64,000 nucleotides of DNA, taken from assembly GCA_041649615.1 (NCBI GenBank), contig JBAZMT010000002.1:28587-92586 (forward strand), in the 5' to 3' direction. Positions 58,799 through 64,000 of this stretch are shown here, one piece after another. Numbering within the stretch: position 1 is the first letter of the stretch; each line of letters starts with the position of its first letter. The notes beneath the pieces were generated by a model. That model saw nothing but the letters and a program-made list of their open reading frames with translations, was not told the origin of the DNA and did no database searches. Origin of the DNA: JALOAR01 sp041649615 (GTDB lineage: Bacteria > Patescibacteriota > Minisyncoccia > UBA6257 > Colwellbacteraceae). The position numbers were made by a program, and so were the translations under genes.

Positions 58799-60520
58799 GT
58801 GAAGAAACTAATCGTAACAATCGCCGTTTTGGCCAGTTTTTTACTTCCCACGCAGGCATTTGCGAAGGACTATAACTATCCATTAGTGGATATTGAGTAC
58901 GTCGTAAACGCCGATTCCACGGTGGACGTTACCGAAAGAATGACATTTAATTTTGAAGGAACTTTTAATTATGTCCATAAGGTAATTTTAAAAAGGGGAA
59001 CAAGCGCCATAACGGACGTCAAAGTTTTTGACGAGGAGACGGGTAAAGAGCTCCGTTTTTCATCTCAAAGACTTGATGAGACAGATTCGTCAAGTTGGGG
59101 GTCATATTGCGTGCTCAGTCGCGGAACCGATTCCGTAGATGTTTATTGGTATTACAATTTAACGGATACGACCCACACCTGGGATATAAAATACAAGCTT
59201 CACGGCGCTATATCGTTTTTATCCGATAAGGATGAATTGTATTGGGATGCGATAGGAAACGGATATGAAAAAAATATAAATGAGGCAAAAGTAACAGTTA
59301 GAATTCCTGAGGGAGCAAACATTAATGAATTACAATTTGCTTCGTACGGAAATGAAAGTGCGAGCGGGAGAATAATTGATTCGCAGACATTTGTTTTTGA
59401 CGAATATAATCTTTCTCCCAAAGAAGTTTTCACCGTTGCGGCCGGATGGCCGAAAGGACTCGTGTCACAATCGGATTTTTGGAGAGATTGGTTTAGGCTT
59501 AAAACTTATTGGATTATAGGAATCGTTTCAACATTACTTTTGATTGTTTTAACTGTTTTTATCAGAAAAAGAGATAAACGCGGTAAAGGAGTTATTGTTC
59601 CGCAATATGAACCGCCTAGAGGATTAACTCCGGCTATGGCCGAGGTAGTGGAAAGTGGAGCCACAACTTCATGGCCAGCGACCGTTATAGATTTGGCCAT
59701 AAGGGGTTATTTGACGATAAAAAAAGAAAAAGAGAAAAAAGCATACACCATCACTCGAACCGAAAAAGAAACAAGCGAACTCAAGAATTATGAAAGTGAA
59801 TTCTTAGAAACAATCTTTCATAAAAATCAGGTTTTTGATATGTCAAAGCGTCCCGGTCTTATTGAAGCGCGGTTTATATCAAAAGGTATTAAAAAGGCGT
59901 TCATCTTGCTTTTAAAAGAAACAGAAGAGGAAACAAAGGCTTTTTTAAGGAGGCCGTCGCGAAAACCGTGGAACTCTAAGAAAATGACGCAATCTGTTCG
60001 TTTTATAATTACTTTTGCTTTGGAAATTGCACTAGCTGTTTTGTTTGTAATTTCTTTAATATATTTTTTAGACGTGATGATATTTGTATCATATCTTGTC
60101 GTATTATTTATCGGATGGGCGGTTTATATGCACTTTAGAGTTGAATGGACTGAACAGGGAAAAATATTAAGGGAGGAGATATTGGGTTTCAAGCTTTACT
60201 TAAAAACAGCGGAAAAATACAGGATGCAAAATTTAACGCCTGAAATTTTTGAAGAATATCTTCCGTACGCGATGATATTTGGAGTGGAGAAGAAATGGGT
60301 ACAAGCGTTTGAGGGTATGAACATACCTAATCCTTCATGGTATACGACCTACGCGGTTAGTGGTCAGAGTGATTATTCAGGATTTTCATCAATCGGATTT
60401 AGTAATTCTTTTTCTTCCGCTTTTATTTCGGCAACGGGAATATCATCGGGCTCTGGCGGATCTGGCAGTGGAGGATCGACTGGAGGCGGCGGAGGAGGAG
60501 GTGGAGCAAGCGCCGGCTAA
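58799..60520 (+). CDS. DUF2207 membrane protein
   Basis: 573 residues. A Sec signal peptide (IVTIAVLASFLLPTQAFA) leads to an extracellular beta-rich DUF2207 domain beginning YPLVDIEYVVNADSTVDVTE. One transmembrane helix follows near residue 240, a cytosolic part, two further helices near 400-440, and a Gly/Ser-rich tail ending in a run of glycines. The family is widespread in Patescibacteria and its function is unknown. GTG 58799 is preferred to the adjacent TTG; TAAAAT (58787-58792) ends six bases before it. Confidence 0.92.
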   Translation: MKKLIVTIAVLASFLLPTQAFAKDYNYPLVDIEYVVNADSTVDVTERMTFNFEGTFNYVHKVILKRGTSAITDVKVFDEETGKELRFSSQRLDETDSSSWGSYCVLSRGTDSVDVYWYYNLTDTTHTWDIKYKLHGAISFLSDKDELYWDAIGNGYEKNINEAKVTVRIPEGANINELQFASYGNESASGRIIDSQTFVFDEYNLSPKEVFTVAAGWPKGLVSQSDFWRDWFRLKTYWIIGIVSTLLLIVLTVFIRKRDKRGKGVIVPQYEPPRGLTPAMAEVVESGATTSWPATVIDLAIRGYLTIKKEKEKKAYTITRTEKETSELKNYESEFLETIFHKNQVFDMSKRPGLIEARFISKGIKKAFILLLKETEEETKAFLRRPSRKPWNSKKMTQSVRFIITFALEIALAVLFVISLIYFLDVMIFVSYLVVLFIGWAVYMHFRVEWTEQGKILREEILGFKLYLKTAEKYRMQNLTPEIFEEYLPYAMIFGVEKKWVQAFEGMNIPNPSWYTTYAVSGQSDYSGFSSIGFSNSFSSAFISATGISSGSGGSGSGGSTGGGGGGGGASAG

Positions 60521-60522
60521 AA

Positions 60523-61122
60523 ATGGAAGACCAAAGGACGAACAAATTAAAAGCGGTAAGAGACGAGGTTTGGAATCTGAAATCTTCGCCTCTTTACGAA
60601 GAACGGATTAAGAACGGGAATTTTGCCGTGATAGGGGAAGGAAATCATCACGCATCTATTGTGTTTATTGGAGAAGCGCCCGGAAGGAACGAGGCGGCGA
60701 CAGGTCGTCCTTTTTGCGGCGCGGCGGGAAAAATATTGGATGAGCTTTTGGAATCTGCCGGCATTGAAAGGCAATCGGTTTATGTAACGAATATCGTAAA
60801 AGATCGTCCGCCGGGGAACCGTGACCCGCTGCCCGAAGAAATTGAAATCTACGCGCCGTTTCTTGACAGGCAAATAGAAATAATCCAGCCCAAGGTAATC
60901 GCGACCCTCGGTCGGTTTTCAATGGATTACATAATGCGGAAATTCGGGCTTGCAAATTTGATTGAACCGATAAGCAGAGCGCATGGCAGGGAATTTGAAG
61001 CGGAAGCGGAATACGGAAAGGTTCGCATATTGCCTTTATATCATCCCGCGGTTGCCGTTTATGACAGGTCAAAGATGGAAGAACTTAAGAGCGACTTTAG
61101 GCAACTTTCCAAATACGTCTGA
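60523..61122 (+). CDS. Uracil-DNA glycosylase family 4-like, lacking the Fe-S cysteines
   Basis: 199 residues. The catalytic motif GEAPGRNEAATGRPFCGAAG and the late LPLYHPAVAV motif are those of type 4 uracil-DNA glycosylases, which excise uracil from DNA. Those enzymes normally hold a [4Fe-4S] cluster through four cysteines. Here the N-terminal CxxC is replaced by residues in WNLKSSPL, the third Cys by Asp in NIVKDRPPGNRDP, and the fourth by Tyr in EIEIYAPFL. The catalytic side is intact, so activity is plausible, but the cluster must be absent. It starts two bases after the DUF2207 gene. Confidence 0.9.
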   Translation: MEDQRTNKLKAVRDEVWNLKSSPLYEERIKNGNFAVIGEGNHHASIVFIGEAPGRNEAATGRPFCGAAGKILDELLESAGIERQSVYVTNIVKDRPPGNRDPLPEEIEIYAPFLDRQIEIIQPKVIATLGRFSMDYIMRKFGLANLIEPISRAHGREFEAEAEYGKVRILPLYHPAVAVYDRSKMEELKSDFRQLSKYV

Positions 61123-61227
61123 AATTCGGACTTTTCCACAGGCAAGCCCGTAAAAAAAGTTGTTTTTTGCTACAATTAGAGTGCAGAGAAAGGTCGCTAT
61201 ACAAAACTAAAAAATTAAAAGACATAA

Positions 61228-61926
61228 ATGTTGGTCAGAAACTGGGCAGATACGCTTGTGAATTCGTTCATGAACGTGATTGACAAGATTATCGGTTTTA
61301 TACCCGATCTTATCGGAGCGATCGTACTTTTGGTCATCGGTCTTCTTGTCGCGAGGGCACTTGAGTTTGCGATTGAAAAACTGATAACTCTCGTGAAGCT
61401 TGATTCACTTCTTAGGAAGATCGGACTGGATCGTTATCTTCAGCGAGCCGGCATCGGTTTAAATTCGGGAAGATTCTTAGGAAAGCTCGCTTATTGGATA
61501 ATTCTCATCGTGTTTGCCGTGGGCATAGCCGATGTATTGGGTCTTACCACTCTTTCCTTATTTATCACGTCCGCTCTAGGATGGGTGTTTACGAATCTCG
61601 TTGCTGCTATTCTTATTCTTCTCGTTGCCGCGTTCATCGCGCAATTCTTGAAGAAGCTTGTGAACGCTTCGGTTACGGGAGCAAAACTCCATTCCATCAA
61701 ATTCCTCGGTTCCGTTGTCTGGTGGATAGTAATGATATTTGGAGGTGTTGCGGCCTTAAAGCAGCTTGGCGTTGACACGGGTCTTGTGGAGAGCACTTTG
61801 ATGAGTTTCATTGTGGCCGCTCCGCTCGCCGTAGGTCTCGCCGTCGGTCTTGCTTTCGGACTTGGAGGCAAGAAACAAGCGGAGCAGATATTAGACCGTT
61901 TGGAAGAGAAGTTTGACAATCGCTAA
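61228..61926 (+). CDS. Membrane protein of the mechanosensitive-channel TM-helix type
   Basis: 232 residues, about five hydrophobic helices. The N-terminal amphipathic VNSFMNVIDKIIGFIPDLIGAI plus helix, LDSLLRKIGL and a repeat of the pattern later in the protein match the conserved TM-helix repeat found before the channel part of some MscS-like proteins. The beta domain of MscS is missing. It is probably a pore or membrane scaffold; function unproven. A TACAAT about 50 bases upstream (near 61172) may be the -10 box. Confidence 0.75.
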   Translation: MLVRNWADTLVNSFMNVIDKIIGFIPDLIGAIVLLVIGLLVARALEFAIEKLITLVKLDSLLRKIGLDRYLQRAGIGLNSGRFLGKLAYWIILIVFAVGIADVLGLTTLSLFITSALGWVFTNLVAAILILLVAAFIAQFLKKLVNASVTGAKLHSIKFLGSVVWWIVMIFGGVAALKQLGVDTGLVESTLMSFIVAAPLAVGLAVGLAFGLGGKKQAEQILDRLEEKFDNR

Positions 61927-61975
61927 TCCGTCATCCGCCGACTGGCGGAGATGAGCGTTTTAGCCTGAATTTTTC

Positions 61976-62015
61976 GCAAACAACCTCTTGACAGAGGTTG
62001 TTTGCCTTATATACT
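61976..62015 (+). promoter_or_regulatory. 23S rRNA promoter with a palindrome over the -35 box
   Basis: TTGACA (61988-61993) and TATACT (62010-62015) with a 16-base spacer form a strong promoter. The -35 box sits in the centre of a perfect inverted repeat: 13-base arms at 61976-61988 and 61993-62005 around a TGAC loop. The repeat could also serve as terminator for the upstream gene, but it lacks a T-run. Confidence 0.75.
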
Positions 62016-62021
62016 TACCCT

Positions 62022-62339
62022 TGTAGATGTTAAATCCGAACAAACTAAAGAGAGGTCTTACCTAAGGCGCGGAATTTTTTCGGCCAGATCGGAAAGACCG
62101 CTCTGAGAGCGGTTTTTATGTCCCGTAACTGGAAGAACCGACTGAAGCTTAAAAAGCGAAAAGTCAATTAATCCTCCAAAATTTTTCAAAGAAAAACTTA
62201 GGAGGGTAAAAGTCTTGCCACACACAAGTGGGTGGCAAGCGACTCTCGGTACAGACTGGGGTTTGTACCGGAGTAAAGCAGTGTATTACCCGTTACAAAA
62301 TTTTTTAATTTTGAAACGGTAAGCATTAAATAAGCTTCT
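62022..62339 (+). other. 23S rRNA leader region with internal hairpins
   Basis: About 320 bases without a coding region. It holds a terminator-like hairpin (62097-62117: ACCGCT, short loop, AGCGGT, then five T), a CTTGCCAC/GTGGCAAG stem around 62214-62240, a GGTAC/GTACC stem around 62250-62275, and a stem near 62286-62325 next to the 23S start. It is probably processed from the pre-rRNA. The early hairpin could be an attenuator, or it could end a separate small RNA of about 95 bases. No tRNA, 5S or 16S sequence is seen here. Confidence 0.55.
62097..62117 (+). terminator. Terminator-like hairpin in the 23S leader
   Basis: ACCGCT/AGCGGT stem extended by inner pairs, directly followed by TTTTT, about 80 bases after the predicted transcription start and 220 bases before the 23S start. 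Confidence 0.6.
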
Positions 62340-62682
62340 AAATGATCGGTTTATTCATTTAATAAGGGCGTACGGTGGATGCCTTGACACAAAATGGCGA
62401 TGAAGGACGCTGTGTAGCGGCGATATTCTCGGGGAGGCGTGTAACGGCCTACGAGCCGGGAGTTTCCGAATGGGGCAACCCGGTGAGGTAAACCCTCACC
62501 ATCATCACACGTAAGATGTGATGGATGCTAACCCGCTGAAGTGAAACATCTCAGTAAGCGGAGGAAGAGAGAACGAAGTTATTCCCCAATTAGCGGCGAG
62601 CGAAAAGGGAAGAGCCCAAACCGTAAAATCTATGAAAGCAATTTCTTGGATTTGGCGGTGTAGTAAGATAGGAATATTTCTT

Positions 62683-62728
62683 CCACAAAATTATTATCCA
62701 ACAATTTTGTTAGGTAATAATTTTGTGG
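62683..62728 (+). other. Small 23S rRNA expansion helix
   Basis: 14-base arms (CCACAAAATTATTA and its complement) enclose 18 bases in the variable part of domain I. It is AU-rich compared with the rRNA around it and looks like a lineage-specific extension of an existing helix. Confidence 0.6.
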
Positions 62729-63083
62729 GTAGAGGAAAGTTACAAATTGGTTTGTTAGCAGAACGGACTGGAAAGTCCGGCCAAAGAAAGTGAAAGCCTT
62801 GTATGCGAAAACAAACCAACTTTCTTTTTTCTAATCTTGAGTACTTCGAAGAATGAAAACTTCGAAGGAAACATCCCGAACTATCGGGAAAGGCTAAATA
62901 CATTTTGTGATCGATAGCGAACTAGTACCGTGAGGGAAAGGTGAAAAGCAGCCCGGGAGGGCGGTGAAACAGAACTGAAACCGTATGCTTACAAGGACTC
63001 GGAGCCCTAAGTGCCGCAAGGTACGGGGTGACGTGGTGCCTATTGAAGAATGAGCCAACGACTTATTGTTAGTTGCAGGTTAA

Positions 63084-63196
63084 CCCCTCCCCAGTTTTGT
63101 CTATTGCTGACATTTGTTTGTCGGTAAGACTATAACGAGCGCGTTTCTTTTATTTATATGATAAGAAGAGCGTAAGTTCGTAAAACTGGGGAGGGG
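63084..63196 (+). other. 23S rRNA expansion segment at helix 25
   Basis: Inserted between GCAGGTTAA and GGAGCCACAGGGAAACC, i.e. where helix 25 lies in E. coli. The 15-base arms CCCCTCCCCAGTTTT and its complement enclose an 83-base loop with further small stems. This is the location of expansion segment ES7 in eukaryotes. The arm is nearly identical to the terminator arm at 16572-16607. It is most likely an rRNA extension; no intron core or endonuclease frame is present. Confidence 0.7.
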
Positions 63197-64000
63197 GGAG
63201 CCACAGGGAAACCAAGTGTTAATAGCGCGCGTTCCGCAAGGAACAAAGTAGCTAACAATAGACCCGAAGCCAAGCGAGCTTACCCTGGCCAGGATGAACT
63301 CCGCGGAAACGCGGCGGGAGGTCCGTACCGGTTGGTTGTTCAAAACCTTCGGATGAGCTGGGGTAAGAAGTGAAAAACTAATCGAGCTTGGTAATAGCTG
63401 GTTCTCTCCGAAATAGTTTTAGGACTAGCGTTGAGAAAAATCTTTACGGGGGTAGAGCTACTGGTTTGGTGGTAAAGGGCGCAAGCTCGGCCTCCGATTC
63501 AAACTCCGAATACCGTAAAGAAAAACTCAATAGTCAGACTGTGGGGGCTAAGCTCCATGGTCGAAAGGGAAACAGCCCAGACCGCCATATAAGGTCCCTA
63601 AATCTTCGCTAAGTGTTAAAGGCAGTGTCACGCCGCTGACAGATAGGAGGTTGGCTCAGAGGTAGCCATCCTTTAAAAAGTGTGTAACAACTTACTATTC
63701 GATGGCGTGATGCGCCGAAAATGTACCGGGGCTCAAGCGAAGTACCGACGATGCGGATCCGTCTTTCGCAAGAAAGACGAGATGGTAGGAGAGCATTTTA
63801 ATTGCGCTGAAGACCGACCCGTGAGGGCGGTTGGAGCGATTAGAAGAGATAATGTTGGCATGAGTAACCCGCTTATTTAGTGAGAAACTAAATCCCCGAA
63901 AATCCAAGGTTTCCGTAGCAATGGCAATCATCTACGGGTTAGGCGGCCCTAAGGCAATGGCGAAAGCCGCAGCTGATGGACAGCCGGTTAATATTCCGGC

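Larger units (their letters stand above)
62340..64000 (+). rRNA. 23S ribosomal RNA, 5' part (cut by window end)
   Basis: Conserved 23S landmarks appear in order: GCGTACGGTGGATGCC near the 5' end, ATTAGCGGCGAGCGAAAAGGG, CGATAGCGAACTAGTACCGTGAGGGAAAGG, GGTTCTCTCCGAAATAG, and TTAGGCGGCCCTAAGGCAATGG near the window end. The exact 5' end is set by homology and is uncertain by about ten bases. No 16S rRNA or linker tRNA precedes it; the upstream gene is a membrane protein with its own reading direction and a strong promoter lies between. Open reading frames inside are not genes. Confidence 0.96.

Noticed and set aside
62041..62340. tmRNA, RNase P RNA or SRP RNA in the 23S leader
   Set aside because: The region is structured, but none of the conserved cores of these RNAs could be found by eye.
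63084..63196. Possible self-splicing intron in 23S rRNA
   Set aside because: At 113 bases it is too short, has no group I or II core and no endonuclease frame, and sits on a peripheral helix tip where expansions are common.
62694..63931. Several open frames inside the 23S rRNA region
   Set aside because: They lie on conserved rRNA sequence or its expansion segments; none resembles a homing nuclease.

Overview
The window looks like part of a chromosome of a Patescibacterium (CPR), most likely of the Parcubacteria type. The reasons are streamlined housekeeping proteins (IF-2 of about 474 residues, ValRS of about 711), RNase Y together with RNase J, tRNA genes that mostly lack an encoded CCA next to a CCA-adding enzyme, a 23S rRNA gene with no 16S gene in front of it, and many lineage-specific orphans. 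TGA is used as a stop, so the code is the standard bacterial one. The lineage is inferred from gene content and architecture; no tree was built.

Layout. 1-12.4 kb is housekeeping: the 3' end of a cysteine desulfurase, ileS carrying an inserted histidine-phosphatase domain, trpS, RNase J, tRNA-Leu, a secG/solute-binding protein/cupin cluster, gpmI, RNase Y and HU. 12.4-14.3 kb is an ECF sigma factor with a likely anti-sigma factor and a secreted helical protein. 14.4-20.8 kb is an accessory stretch of small orphans, two cupin/flavin-type enzymes, tRNAs, and a short island of different codon usage beside a tRNA-Ser that, unusually here, encodes CCA. 20.8-34.4 kb holds infB-rbfA, tRNAs, an HNH nuclease, an alpha/beta hydrolase-murF-ddl cluster, hsp20-prsW-valS, tsaD, an iscS-iscU pair and a membrane glycosyltransferase.

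34.4-47.6 kb is the most unusual part. After a cupredoxin and a secreted fibre-like protein, one strand carries tatC, tatA, a small twin-arginine protein, a small Cys/His protein, three proteins that begin MAF-x-W and continue as tetrapeptide repeats (57 uninterrupted tetrads in the clearest case), a 26-codon ORF, two radical SAM proteins (one with a complete SPASM cysteine set), two small accessory genes, a two-gene 2-oxoacid:ferredoxin oxidoreductase and a ferredoxin. On the opposite strand, facing it, lie two U32-type proteins with the cysteine spacing of a UbiU/UbiV pair. I infer a peptide-maturation system: repeat proteins as substrates, radical SAM enzymes as modifiers, the oxidoreductase and ferredoxin as electron supply, and Tat as exporter. 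It resembles in outline the His-Xaa-Ser (Hxs) type of repeat-protein/radical-SAM-pair systems, but I do not recognise this version.

47.6-64 kb returns to housekeeping and central metabolism: recG, two orphans with Shine-Dalgarno sequences, tRNAs, the CCA-adding enzyme, an RNHCP protein, a glycerate kinase-PEP synthase-D-lactate dehydrogenase run, a DUF2207 protein, an unusual uracil-DNA glycosylase, a membrane-channel-like protein and a 23S rRNA gene cut by the window end.

Two expression styles are visible. Many operon-leading genes have a TANAAT-like hexamer ending only 5-10 bases before the start codon, which predicts leaderless or nearly leaderless mRNAs. A smaller set of mostly unknown, single-gene units has a strong AGGAGG-type ribosome binding site at normal spacing.
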